Notes: generated by a model from the letters alone, not told the origin. A stretch of 64,000 nucleotides of DNA from Neisseria canis (GCF_900636765.1 NZ_LR134313.1:1426001-1490000); one strand, 5' to 3'. Shown: positions 45,256 to 55,721, counted from the first letter of the stretch. Program-made: numbers and translations.

Positions 45256-45978
45256 ATGATTATGAGAAAAATATTAATAGGCTTTGTTATGGGATTGGCT
45301 GCATTGTCTGCGCAGGCAAATGTGGTAATCGGCACAACCAGAGTTGTTTTTAATGCAGATAAACCGATAACAACGGTTCAGTTGCAAAACACTGGAACAG
45401 CGCCGTCTTTAATCCAATCGTGGCTGGATTTTTCGGAATTCAATGCTGTTGAAACGGGCAAAAAAGCACCATTCATCATTACGCCTCCTGTGACAAGGAT
45501 TGAGGCAGATACGCGACAAACATTACGCATCCGTTATACCGGTGAACCTCTCGCACAGGATAGGGAAACTTTGTTTTATTTGAATATTTTGGATGTTCCG
45601 CCCAAACCGAAAAAAGAACAGTTAGCCGAAAGCGGCAATTATATACAGTTTGCTGTAAGAAGCCGTTTGAAGTTTTTCTTTAGGCCTGCCAATCTGCCAT
45701 ATAGCGTTAATAATGCATATGAAAAAGTAACTTGGCATATTATTGATAAAAAGCTGGTTGCTAAAAATCCTACACCTTATTTCATTACTTATTCGGGGTT
45801 GAGTTTATTAGCTAAAAATGCCGCACAGCAGGATTTGGAGGAAGGAGGCATGGTAGCCCCTTTTTCTGAACACTCATTCCAATTGCCAAAACAGCCTTTG
45901 CAGGCCGATTCAGTAGAATGGCATTTGATTAATGATTATGGAGGCTCTCAGAAAGGCCGTAGCGCTTTACAATACTAA
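45256..45978 (+). CDS. Periplasmic fimbrial chaperone (PapD/FimC-like)
   Basis: 240 residues (ATG 45256; ATG 45262 also possible). Signal peptide ending SAQA, then two Ig-like domains: NVVIGTTRVVFNADKPITTVQLQNTGTAPSLIQSWLDF, the chaperone signature region with Arg in TRQTLRIRYTG, and YLNILDVPPKPK where the G1 strand follows. It donates a strand to pilin subunits and delivers them to the usher. Downstream of the major subunit, upstream of the usher. Confidence 0.92.
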   Translation: MIMRKILIGFVMGLAALSAQANVVIGTTRVVFNADKPITTVQLQNTGTAPSLIQSWLDFSEFNAVETGKKAPFIITPPVTRIEADTRQTLRIRYTGEPLAQDRETLFYLNILDVPPKPKKEQLAESGNYIQFAVRSRLKFFFRPANLPYSVNNAYEKVTWHIIDKKLVAKNPTPYFITYSGLSLLAKNAAQQDLEEGGMVAPFSEHSFQLPKQPLQADSVEWHLINDYGGSQKGRSALQY

Positions 45979-46032
45979 AATTAAACTACTTTATTATAAA
46001 TAAAGGCAATGAAATTTTCTGAAAGGGGAAAA

Positions 46033-48519
46033 ATGAAAAGAAATCATTGCTTAACGATTTTAAGTTCAACTATTTCATTGGCTTTATCTTCATTCGCTTA
46101 TGCAGCAGACGAGGTTGAGGCTGAATTTGATACATCTTTTTTTAAAACCAGTATAAATCAAGCTCCGGTTGATACAAATCGTTTTAAATACGGCACGCCG
46201 ATTGCGGCAGGGGAATATTATTCTGATATTTATGTTAATGGAAAGTTTCGCGGAAACTCATTAATTAAATTTGTCGAAAATGATAAAGCGCCTATATCAG
46301 GGCTGTGTTGGTCCCAAAACTTGCGCAATCTGTTGGAGCTTAAACCAGAAGCTGTGGTTTTAGAGCCCGATGCTGATGCTTGTGTGAGCGCGGTTAAAGC
46401 TTTGCCCGGTATTAAATTAAAATTTAATATATCTGAGCAGCGATTAAATGTGGAAATACCTCAAGCCTTAATGGTGGCTCATCCAGTCGATTATATTCCA
46501 CCTTCCCGTTGGCAAAACGGCATTACGGCCGCGTTTGTTCGCTATGATTTTCGTGGATATCAATACAATTCAGAAAACAGTCAGAGTAACCGGCAGCAAT
46601 ATTTGGGTATTAGATCCGGTATAAACGCTGGAGGCTGGTCTTTAAGGCAGCAGGGTGCGCAATCTTGGATGAGTGGTAAAGGTGCGGAATATCAACACCA
46701 TGAACTGTATGCGCAACATGATCTGGATGCTTTGAAAGGCCGTTTTTTAGTTGGGGATTTTTTCTCTAGAAGCGATGTGATGGACGGCTTTGGTCTTCGT
46801 GGTGTTGCTTTGGTTTCGGATGACCGTATGTTGCCCGATTCGCTACGAAGCTATGCGCCGGAGATTCAAGGAGTTGCCAATAGTAATGCACAGGTCAGGG
46901 TCTCTCATAATAACCAAGTTGTTTATGAAACAACAGTTGCTCCCGGTCCGTTTGTGATTAATGATTTAAACTTAGGCTCTTATTCTGGAGAGCTTCAAGT
47001 GGAAGTTATTGAGTCCGACGGAATGCGCCGTTTGTTTACTGTTCCGTTTGCCAGCACACACCGTATGCTGCGTCCGGGAAGAAGCCGCTATACATTGACA
47101 GCGGGGAAGTACCGGGAAAATAAAAAGGTTTATGATTCAGCGGTTGTGCAAGGTTCTCTTCAATATGGTTTGAATAATCATCTCACCTTACAAAGCGGTG
47201 TTACAGCTACCAACAATTATGTATCTAGTTTGTTCGGAACAGTGTGGGGCGGCAAAATAGGTTCGCTTTCAACAGATTTTATTGTTTCTAGGTTAACGGA
47301 TGCCGACAAACGGAGTAGAAACAGTCCGCATCTCCGAGTTTCTTATAATAAGACAATTCCCACAACCGATACATTACTGCAAATCGGTATGAAGCAGTAT
47401 TTCTCCAAACATTCTGATGATTTGCAAAATGCTGTGTATTTGAATGAGCAAAACGCGGGATTTGGTGATGTTTATCATGATGCTTTGAAAAGTCAGTATC
47501 AAGTTTCTGTAAGCCAATATTTAGGAAGCGGGCTTGGAAGCTTGTATGTAAGCGGTATTTCGAAAAAATATTGGCATAGAAGCGGATATCAGCATGAATA
47601 TCAGTTGGGATACGGTAATTCATACCGCAGTATGCAATATCACTTGGGTTTTTCTCAAAAACAAAATCTAGATACCGGTAAGCAAGATAAACAGGCATTT
47701 CTCACTTTATCTATTCCGTTTGATGTTGGCACGACGCGCAATGTTTGGTTGAGTTCTTCGCATAGCAGAACCAATCGTGACCAAGCGTACTCACGGATTG
47801 CTTTAAATGGTCATGCGGGCTCACATAATCAGTTCAATTACGGAATATCTCTCGGTAAGCCAAACATGGGAGAAGCGCAATATAGTGCTCATGCTAATTA
47901 TCGTTTTCCGTTTGTAGAAACAGGAGTAGGTATAAGTGGCAACAGAGATAACAGTCAAATTTCCTACAATTTGACAGGCGCTGTGGTCATTCATCCCTAT
48001 GGACTCACATTAAATCATGATTTAAGTGACACTTTTGCGCTGGTTCGGGCAAAAGGTGCTTCAGGTGTACCGATAAAAAACGGAAATGGCAGTAAGTTGG
48101 ATAGGTGGGGTTATGGCGTAGTCGCGTCTTTAACTCCTTACCGTTCTAATTTTATTGGTGTTGATGCGGAATATTTGCCTGATGATATTGAACTTTCTGC
48201 TACGGAAAAAGCAATAATACCCCGGGCCAATACTGTAGGTTTTATCGATATGGCCGCAAAGAAAGATAAGATTGTTTATTTCGATACTCAACTGGAGGAC
48301 GGATCTTTTCCGCCGATGGCCGCAGAGGTGTTAGATGAGCAAGGTGAAGTTGTTGGCTATAGTGTGCAAGATGGTCGCTTATTTGTGAAAAATATTCGGC
48401 CGTCAGGAAAACTCACGGTCACTTGGGGCGAACATAAGAAAGACAAATGCACACTTTCATACAATTTGAATCAGCTTAAACCCAAATATAATATTTATTC
48501 TGAAAAATGCGTGTTTTAG
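46033..48519 (+). CDS. Fimbrial outer-membrane usher (FimD/PapC-like)
   Basis: 828 residues from ATG 46033, preceded by GAAAGGGG (46009 is an alternative start). Signal peptide ending SSFAYA. N-terminal chaperone-binding domain (EVEAEFDTSFFKTS...GEYYSDIYVNGKFRGN), then a 24-strand barrel with the plug domain (IQGVANSNAQVRVSHNNQVVYETTVAPGPFVINDLNLGSYSGELQVEVIESDG), and C-terminal domains ending in the disulphide KDKCTLSYNL...YSEKCVF. Length is normal for FimD. The gene is complete with no frameshift, so the operon looks functional. Confidence 0.95.
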   Translation: MKRNHCLTILSSTISLALSSFAYAADEVEAEFDTSFFKTSINQAPVDTNRFKYGTPIAAGEYYSDIYVNGKFRGNSLIKFVENDKAPISGLCWSQNLRNLLELKPEAVVLEPDADACVSAVKALPGIKLKFNISEQRLNVEIPQALMVAHPVDYIPPSRWQNGITAAFVRYDFRGYQYNSENSQSNRQQYLGIRSGINAGGWSLRQQGAQSWMSGKGAEYQHHELYAQHDLDALKGRFLVGDFFSRSDVMDGFGLRGVALVSDDRMLPDSLRSYAPEIQGVANSNAQVRVSHNNQVVYETTVAPGPFVINDLNLGSYSGELQVEVIESDGMRRLFTVPFASTHRMLRPGRSRYTLTAGKYRENKKVYDSAVVQGSLQYGLNNHLTLQSGVTATNNYVSSLFGTVWGGKIGSLSTDFIVSRLTDADKRSRNSPHLRVSYNKTIPTTDTLLQIGMKQYFSKHSDDLQNAVYLNEQNAGFGDVYHDALKSQYQVSVSQYLGSGLGSLYVSGISKKYWHRSGYQHEYQLGYGNSYRSMQYHLGFSQKQNLDTGKQDKQAFLTLSIPFDVGTTRNVWLSSSHSRTNRDQAYSRIALNGHAGSHNQFNYGISLGKPNMGEAQYSAHANYRFPFVETGVGISGNRDNSQISYNLTGAVVIHPYGLTLNHDLSDTFALVRAKGASGVPIKNGNGSKLDRWGYGVVASLTPYRSNFIGVDAEYLPDDIELSATEKAIIPRANTVGFIDMAAKKDKIVYFDTQLEDGSFPPMAAEVLDEQGEVVGYSVQDGRLFVKNIRPSGKLTVTWGEHKKDKCTLSYNLNQLKPKYNIYSEKCVF

Positions 48520-48550
48520 CTCATAAGGCTATGTGGAATAAGGAAGAATA

Positions 48551-49519
48551 ATGAAAAAACACTTTACGGTTTTTCCTGCTGTTTTCGCTTCGGCATTATT
48601 TTCTACTTCTTGTTGGGCGGAAGAACCCATTACCTTATCTGTGGGAAAGTGTGAAATAGAATATAGAGAGGAAGATTCAGTTGGAGAGTTGTGCGGCACC
48701 AATCAGCAGATTATATTGTCGGATAAAAGTGAAGAAAAAACCGCTATCTATGCCCGTATCCCTGAGACAGCAATGGTTTTGCCGGTAGGAGGCGCTGATA
48801 ACCAACTTTATAAAGTTATCGGCATGGATAACAGTATCGGTGTCGATTTCAAACTCAATCAGCAAAGTTTGAACTGGGGTGAGTGGGTTAAAATTGGCGA
48901 GACCAATCCGGCAAACCATCAAAATCCAGTTGATATCCAATTGAAATACCGAGTGTTAGGACGTCCGAACGCAGGCGTTTATCAGGTATCAAACGGTACT
49001 TCACCGATTGCCCAGATCAAGATAGGCAATCAAATCAAGAATATTGTGGTGAGCCCTGTTAAGGCAACAATAAAATTAAAAACTTGCAGGGTGGACGCTG
49101 CCGACTTGAATCAAATTATTGGTTTGCAGAGTATCAGTCTTAGTCAAATCAGCTTTTTAGGAAGAGAAGCTAAAGGAGGGGAAGTAAAAATCCGTTTGAA
49201 CTGCGATGATGGAGTGGAGGCTGTTGCTGCGCTTACTGATATGAACAATCTTTTGAATACAAGTGATATTTTAAGTATTGAACCCTCAAAAGGAAGTGCC
49301 AAAGGTGTTGGGATTAAATTATACAGAAAGCATCAGCCGGGAAATGCTTTGAAATACGGACCGGTCAGAGATGTTAAGTTTGCAGGGCATAGGTGGGCGC
49401 TGAATATGCAAGAAAAGAAAGACAGTCTTGAATTGGTGGCCAATTATATCAATAAAGATGGGAAAATTTCTTCTGGGAAAGTTAATGCTGCTGTAATGAT
49501 ATCGTTGACTTATTATTAG
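48551..49519 (+). CDS. Fimbrial tip adhesin-like protein
   Basis: 322 residues with a signal peptide ending SCWA. Two-part layout as in tip adhesins: an N-terminal half of about 160 residues (lectin-like or unknown binding domain) with Cys in GKCEIEYREEDSVGELCG, and a C-terminal pilin domain from about residue 165 (VSPVKATIKLKTCRVDAADLNQI...IRLNCDDG) with its own Cys pair and a final strand KVNAAVMISLTYY. As last gene of the operon it probably caps the fibre; the receptor is unknown. It could alternatively be a minor subunit. Confidence 0.8.
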   Translation: MKKHFTVFPAVFASALFSTSCWAEEPITLSVGKCEIEYREEDSVGELCGTNQQIILSDKSEEKTAIYARIPETAMVLPVGGADNQLYKVIGMDNSIGVDFKLNQQSLNWGEWVKIGETNPANHQNPVDIQLKYRVLGRPNAGVYQVSNGTSPIAQIKIGNQIKNIVVSPVKATIKLKTCRVDAADLNQIIGLQSISLSQISFLGREAKGGEVKIRLNCDDGVEAVAALTDMNNLLNTSDILSIEPSKGSAKGVGIKLYRKHQPGNALKYGPVRDVKFAGHRWALNMQEKKDSLELVANYINKDGKISSGKVNAAVMISLTYY

Positions 49520-49581
49520 GTTGAACAAGAGCATAATTTGCATATGGGATATTATGTGATTGCTCTTTAAAAAAATAGGGG

Positions 49582-49634
49582 CTGCATAGGAAATGCCTGT
49601 CTGAAAACTTTTCAGACAGGCATTTCCTATGCAG
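49582..49634. terminator. Extended perfect palindrome containing an uptake-sequence pair
   Basis: Two perfectly complementary 26-base arms around a single base, beginning CTGCATAGGAAATGCCTG. The 12-base uptake sequences sit at the centre and the symmetry extends 14 bases beyond them. It follows the fimbrial operon and is its likely terminator. Confidence 0.75.
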
Positions 49635-49889
49635 AAAGTGAAAGAAACAAAACTTTACATATTGAAAAAAGCAGAGATGAAAGCTTTGTAAAATGGGATT
49701 TTTGCAGGAAATGCCAGATAAAATATATAATAAAATCAATATCAATAGCAGTGTAATATTTATGGAACAACATGATTGAACTTGAAACAAGTTTTAAAAA
49801 AGACTAAGCTGTTTTCAGCACCCTGAATTTATCTGAGCAAGGGCGGCTGCATTTTGACAAAACCATTACAAAATTGAAGGAGAATTATT
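49635..49889. other. Intergenic leader of the aldehyde dehydrogenase gene
   Basis: 255 AT-rich bases. A perfect dyad AACTTGAAACAAGTT at 49779-49793 is a candidate operator. TTGACA at about 49857 has no good partner. A GAAGGAGAA ribosome site precedes the ATG. Confidence 0.4.
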
Positions 49890-51374
49890 ATGGCAAAAAA
49901 CTTGAATGTATTTGATAAAGAATACGGCCTTCTGATTAACGGTGAATGGACTAAAGGCACCAAAGGCGAGTTGATGGCTTCGTACAATCCGGCTAACAAT
50001 GAAGAGTTGGCAAAATTTGTGGATGCCAGCAACGAAGATGTAGATGCCGCAGTAGCAGCAGCGCAAGAGGCGTTCAAGACTTGGAAAAAAACCACTGCTA
50101 CCGAGCGTGCTTTGATTTTAAACCAAATAGCTGATGTGATTGATGAAAACGCCGAGTTATTTGCTTTGCAGGAAACGCTGGATAACGGTAAACCGATCCG
50201 CGAAACACGTGCCGCCGATATTCCTTTGGCATCTGATCATTTCCGTTACTTTGCCAGCGTAATCCGCGGTGAAGAGGGTACTTGCAATCAGTTGGACGAA
50301 GAAGATTTATCAATTGTTTTGCGTGAACCGATCGGCGTAGTTGGCCAGATTATTCCATGGAATTTCCCGTTCTTGATGGCCGCCTGGAAAATCGCTCCGG
50401 CTCTGGCGGCAGGTTGTACTATTGTGATTCACCCCTCTAGCAGTACTTCACTGAGCCTGTTGTCGTTCGCACAGAAAGTGAATCATTTGTTGCCTAAAGG
50501 TGTATTAAACATTATTACCGGCAAAGGTTCTAAATCCGGCGAATATATGCTGCATCACAAAGGTTTCAATAAACTGGCGTTTACCGGTTCAACTGCCGTA
50601 GGTCGTCGCGTAGGTATTGCGGCTGCCGAAATGCTGGTTCCCGCCACTTTGGAATTGGGTGGTAAGTCTGCCAATATCTTCTTTGACGATATGCCTTTCG
50701 ATAAAGCTTTAGAAGGGGCTCAAAAAGGTATTTTGTTTAACCAAGGCCAAGTGTGTTGCGCAGGCTCTCGTATCTTCGTTCAAGAAGGTATTTACGATAA
50801 ATTTGTGAATGCTTTGGCAGAAGAGTTCAAGAAAGTGAAAGTTGGCTTGCCATGGGAAGATGACACTCAAATGGGCGCACAAGTGAACGCCGGTCAATTG
50901 GACACTATTCTGAAATATGTGAAGATTGGAGAACAGGAAGGTGCCCGCATTATTACTGGCGGAAAGAAAATTGAAAGTGGCGAATTAGGTAAAGGCGAAT
51001 TCGTTGAGCCAACCCTGATTGCTTCTGACAGTAATGATGACCGTATTTCGCAAGAAGAGATTTTTGGTCCGGTAGCAACAGTAATTAAGTTCAAGACCGA
51101 AGAAGAAGTGATCAAAATGGCCAACGATTCCGAGTACGGTTTGGGTGGTGCAGTTTGGAGTAAAGATATCAACCGCTGCCTCCGCGTTTCCCGTGCATTG
51201 GAAACAGGTAGGGTTTGGGTAAACTGCTATAACCGCTTGCCGGCAGGTGCTCCGTTTGGTGGTTACAAAACATCTGGTATCGGTCGTGAAACCCATAAAA
51301 TGATGCTTGCTGCATATACACAGGTGAAAAACATCTATATCAGCACACGCGAAGAGCGCGAAGGCATGTATTGA
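49890..51374 (+). CDS. NAD-dependent aldehyde dehydrogenase
   Basis: Oxidises aldehydes to acids with NAD(P). 494 residues. Cofactor site IIPWNFPFLMAAWKIAPALAAGCT and FTGSTAVGRRV, catalytic Glu in LELGGKSANIFFDD, catalytic Cys in FNQGQVCCAGSRIFVQ, and C-terminal EEIFGPVATVIKF...GAPFGGYKTSGIGRE. It resembles the acetaldehyde-type (AldB/ExaC) group by the CCAG site; the substrate is not certain. It has a strong GAAGGAGAA ribosome site and a strong terminator, as expected for a well expressed single gene. Confidence 0.95.
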   Translation: MAKNLNVFDKEYGLLINGEWTKGTKGELMASYNPANNEELAKFVDASNEDVDAAVAAAQEAFKTWKKTTATERALILNQIADVIDENAELFALQETLDNGKPIRETRAADIPLASDHFRYFASVIRGEEGTCNQLDEEDLSIVLREPIGVVGQIIPWNFPFLMAAWKIAPALAAGCTIVIHPSSSTSLSLLSFAQKVNHLLPKGVLNIITGKGSKSGEYMLHHKGFNKLAFTGSTAVGRRVGIAAAEMLVPATLELGGKSANIFFDDMPFDKALEGAQKGILFNQGQVCCAGSRIFVQEGIYDKFVNALAEEFKKVKVGLPWEDDTQMGAQVNAGQLDTILKYVKIGEQEGARIITGGKKIESGELGKGEFVEPTLIASDSNDDRISQEEIFGPVATVIKFKTEEEVIKMANDSEYGLGGAVWSKDINRCLRVSRALETGRVWVNCYNRLPAGAPFGGYKTSGIGRETHKMMLAAYTQVKNIYISTREEREGMY

Positions 51375-51410
51375 TTGGGTGAGACAGGCATAATGTGATA
51401 TGCCTGTCTG

Positions 51411-51450
51411 AAAAAAGCTGTCTGCCAACTATGTTGCAGACAGCTTTTTT
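51411..51450 (+). terminator. Intrinsic terminator of the aldehyde dehydrogenase gene
   Basis: AAAAAAGCTGTCTGC and GCAGACAGCTTTTTT around a 10-base loop; a perfect 15-base stem with a T-run. Confidence 0.9.
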
Positions 51451-51483
51451 GTAGGTATTTAAGTTGAATTAATTTTCTTAAAG

Positions 51484-51523
51484 ATAAAAAACAAGCATTT
51501 GAAAAAAATTCAAATGCTTGTTT
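51484..51523 (-). terminator. Intrinsic terminator of the tRNA operon
   Basis: On the minus strand ACAAGCATTTGAA pairs with TTCAAATGCTTGT around a five-base loop, followed by TTTTTT. It lies 5 bases after the CCA of tRNA-Leu. Confidence 0.85.
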
Positions 51524-51527
51524 AAAG

Positions 51528-51617
51528 TGGTGCCCGGAGCCGGAATCGAACCGGCACAGCCGTATTAGGGCCGACGGATTTTAAGTCCGTTGTGTCTACC
51601 AATTTCACCACCCGGGC
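51528..51617 (-). tRNA. tRNA-Leu (anticodon TAA)
   Basis: 90 bases with encoded CCA. Acceptor GCCCGGG pairs with CTCCGGGC-type end, anticodon loop CTTAAAA gives TAA, a long variable arm (class II) is present, and the T arm is GCCGG-TTCGATT-CCGGC. Last gene of the minus-strand tRNA operon. Confidence 0.95.
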
Positions 51618-51663
51618 GATTACTTATTTATTAAGGCTGCTTATGGCAGCCTTAATAAAGGTG

Positions 51664-51741
51664 TGGAGGCGGGGGCGCGGATTTAAACCGGCCTATATGA
51701 AGGTTGCACCCCTCACAGCATAAACACTCTGCCACCCCGCC
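51664..51741 (-). tRNA. Noncanonical tRNA-Cys(GCA)-like gene, copy 1 (possible tRNA pseudogene)
   Basis: 78 bases ending in CCA. The acceptor GGCGGGG/CCCCGCC is a perfect 7-bp stem and the discriminator is T, as in tRNA-Cys. The D arm GCA-GAGTGTTTA-TGC matches the true tRNA-Cys except for one base that breaks the usual GG of the D loop. The anticodon stem (TGAGG/CTTCA) is entirely different in sequence but still pairs, with an 8-base loop GGTGCAAC that keeps T33 and anticodon GCA. The T stem needs one bulged C, and the T loop reads TTTAAAT, lacking C56. Nearly identical to copy 2. Confidence 0.5.
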
Positions 51742-51766
51742 GTAAGCTGGATGTATAAACAAATTT

Positions 51767-51844
51767 TGGAGGCGGGGGCGCGGATTTTAACCGGCCTATA
51801 TGAAGGTTGCACCCCTCACAGCATAAACACTCTGCCACCCCGCC
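51767..51844 (-). tRNA. Noncanonical tRNA-Cys(GCA)-like gene, copy 2 (possible tRNA pseudogene)
   Basis: 78 bases, one base different from copy 1. The T loop here is TTAAAAT, so position 56 is A and could pair with the changed D-loop T19, restoring a Watson-Crick elbow pair in place of G19-C56. The two copies and their flanks form a 103-bp tandem repeat (51664-51766, 51767-51869) with about three differences. Both lie between genuine tRNA-Cys and tRNA-Leu in one operon. Called a possible tRNA because the acceptor, discriminator, CCA and GCA are kept. Confidence 0.5.
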
Positions 51845-51869
51845 GTAAACCGGATGTATAAACAAATTT

Positions 51870-51943
51870 TGGAGGCGAGAGTCGGAATCGAACCGGCGTC
51901 CACGGCTTTGCAGGCCGCTGCATAACCACTCTGCCATCTCGCC
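51870..51943 (-). tRNA. tRNA-Cys (anticodon GCA)
   Basis: 74 bases with CCA. Acceptor GGCGAGA/TCTCGCC, anticodon arm GCGGC-CTGCAAA-GCCGT, T arm GCCGG-TTCGATT-CCGAC with one mismatch, discriminator T. This is the canonical gene against which the two odd copies are compared. Confidence 0.93.
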
Positions 51944-51985
51944 ATATTCAAAAACAGCTTTAATAAAATTAAGCTGTTTGGAATT

Positions 51986-52061
51986 TGGAGCGGGAAACGA
52001 GTCTCGAACTCGCGACCTCAACCTTGGCAAGGTTGCGCTCTACCAACTGAGCTATTCCCGC
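51986..52061 (-). tRNA. tRNA-Gly (anticodon GCC), copy 3 in transcription order
   Basis: 76 bases with CCA. Acceptor GCGGGAA/TTCCCGC, anticodon arm CAACC-TTGCCAA-GGTTG, T loop TTCGAGA. Identical to the two copies upstream. Confidence 0.96.
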
Positions 52062-52091
52062 TTTGGGCATATTCGATAATTATGGAATGTT

Positions 52092-52167
52092 TGGAGCGGG
52101 AAACGAGTCTCGAACTCGCGACCTCAACCTTGGCAAGGTTGCGCTCTACCAACTGAGCTATTCCCGC
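52092..52167 (-). tRNA. tRNA-Gly (anticodon GCC), copy 2
   Basis: Same 76 bases as its neighbours. The repeat period of the Gly genes is 106 bases, including the spacer, so the array arose by tandem duplication. Confidence 0.96.
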
Positions 52168-52197
52168 TTTGGGCATATTCGATAATTATGGAATGTT

Positions 52198-52273
52198 TGG
52201 AGCGGGAAACGAGTCTCGAACTCGCGACCTCAACCTTGGCAAGGTTGCGCTCTACCAACTGAGCTATTCCCGC
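52198..52273 (-). tRNA. tRNA-Gly (anticodon GCC), copy 1
   Basis: Same 76 bases; the promoter-proximal gene of the tRNA operon. Confidence 0.96.
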
Positions 52274-52318
52274 TTTGTTCGTAATGCAGAAGCAAGGCTG
52301 TCTGCAAAAGAAGACGCC

Positions 52319-52346
52319 ATTATAAATATTTTAAAATTTGTGTCAA
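52319..52346 (-). promoter_or_regulatory. Consensus promoter of the seven-gene tRNA operon
   Basis: On the minus strand TTGACA and TATAAT are both perfect, with 16-base spacing and a GC-rich start region (GGCG) after the -10 box. It lies 45 bases before the first tRNA-Gly. Confidence 0.85.
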
Positions 52347-52364
52347 GAGATTGGTTTAATTTTT

Positions 52365-52928
52365 TTAACGGATTTCCTGCCAAGCCATTTTTAAGTAATA
52401 AAACATTGACCAGATGGTTAATACGGATGCAATAAACATCAGGATGTTGCCTATGATTAAGAGGTTTAAGCCATAGAAATTGTCTAAGCCTATCAGTAAA
52501 CACAGAATGGCTGCCATTTGGGCTGTTGTTTTAAATTTGCCTATGGTTGCTACTGCTACGCTGCCTCGTTTACCCATTTGCGCCATCCATTCGCGTAATG
52601 CTGAAATGGTAATTTCTCTTCCGATGATGATCATGGCGAAAAGGGCAAGTGTGCGGTCTAGCTTGACTAGTAGAATCAGCGCAACAGCTACCATCAATTT
52701 GTCGGCTACCGGGTCTAAGAAAGCGCCGAAATCTGATGTCTGCTTCCATCTGCGGGCTAAAAAACCATCGAACCAGTCGGTAACCGCGGCGGCTGTGAAA
52801 ATGAAGGCAGCAGACCAATTGATGGTTTGAGGGCTAATCCAATTGTGAGGAAGGTAAAATAAGGCTGTAAAAACAGGGATGAGCAGTATGCGCATCCAAG
52901 TTAGAAATATAGGTATGTTCCATGGCAT
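52365..52928 (-). CDS. pgsA: CDP-diacylglycerol--glycerol-3-phosphate 3-phosphatidyltransferase
   Basis: Makes phosphatidylglycerophosphate, the precursor of phosphatidylglycerol and cardiolipin. 187 residues, four to six membrane helices. The CDP-alcohol transferase motif is complete: DWFDGFLARRWKQTSDFGAFLDPVADK. The N-terminus MPWNIPIFLTWMRILLIPVF is the usual family start. Its promoter region is the reverse side of the gyrB leader; the tRNA operon lies downstream in the same direction. Confidence 0.95.
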   Translation of the reverse strand: MPWNIPIFLTWMRILLIPVFTALFYLPHNWISPQTINWSAAFIFTAAAVTDWFDGFLARRWKQTSDFGAFLDPVADKLMVAVALILLVKLDRTLALFAMIIIGREITISALREWMAQMGKRGSVAVATIGKFKTTAQMAAILCLLIGLDNFYGLNLLIIGNILMFIASVLTIWSMFYYLKMAWQEIR

Positions 52929-52954
52929 GATTAATGTTCTCTAGCTAGGTCACT

Positions 52955-52990
52955 TTCAGACAGGCATATTTTGATAAATGCCTGTCTGAA
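52955..52990. repeat. Inverted uptake-sequence pair between pgsA and gyrB
   Basis: TTCAGACAGGCAT and ATGCCTGTCTGAA around a 10-base spacer, in the divergent region. The rest of the gyrB leader holds TTGACT/TTGACA at about 53068-53080 and TATAAT at 53127 but no well spaced pair. Confidence 0.6.
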
Positions 52991-53189
52991 TAATTTTATG
53001 TATTATAACGGATTAGATGGTGTTTGTTGGAAAGTGGGAATTTTTCGAAAAAAATCTGAATGTGTGTTTGACTTGACAGATAAATGTTAGTGTTTATTTC
53101 CGCCTGCGGTGATGTTCAAAATAAGTTATAATATAAAAGTTCCAATTTACTATATTTGTGTTGCTTTCTTGCACGCAGATGCCATATAA

Positions 53190-55610
<2,421 letters not shown>

Positions 55611-55690
55611 AGTGTAAATGCCGAGTCAATAAATCGATACATTTGATGCCTGGCGGATTCGGATTTGAAGTGCAACTTTCCATAACAGAA

Positions 55691-55721
55691 AAAGGCCGGT
55701 ATGCGGTAGCATACGGCCTTT
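55691..55721 (+). terminator. Hairpin inside the left end of the IS element
   Basis: AAAGGCCGGTATGC faces GCATACGGCCTTT with one bulged G, preceded by A and followed by T residues. It may stop read-through from gyrB into the transposase. Confidence 0.7.

Noticed and set aside
51664..51844. Selenocysteine tRNA as explanation of the odd tRNAs
   Set aside because: The acceptor is 7 bp, the anticodon is GCA rather than TCA, and there is no long variable arm.
53062..53135. gyrB promoter
   Set aside because: TTGACT/TTGACA words and a TATAAT box are present but not at suitable spacing from one another, so no promoter is claimed.
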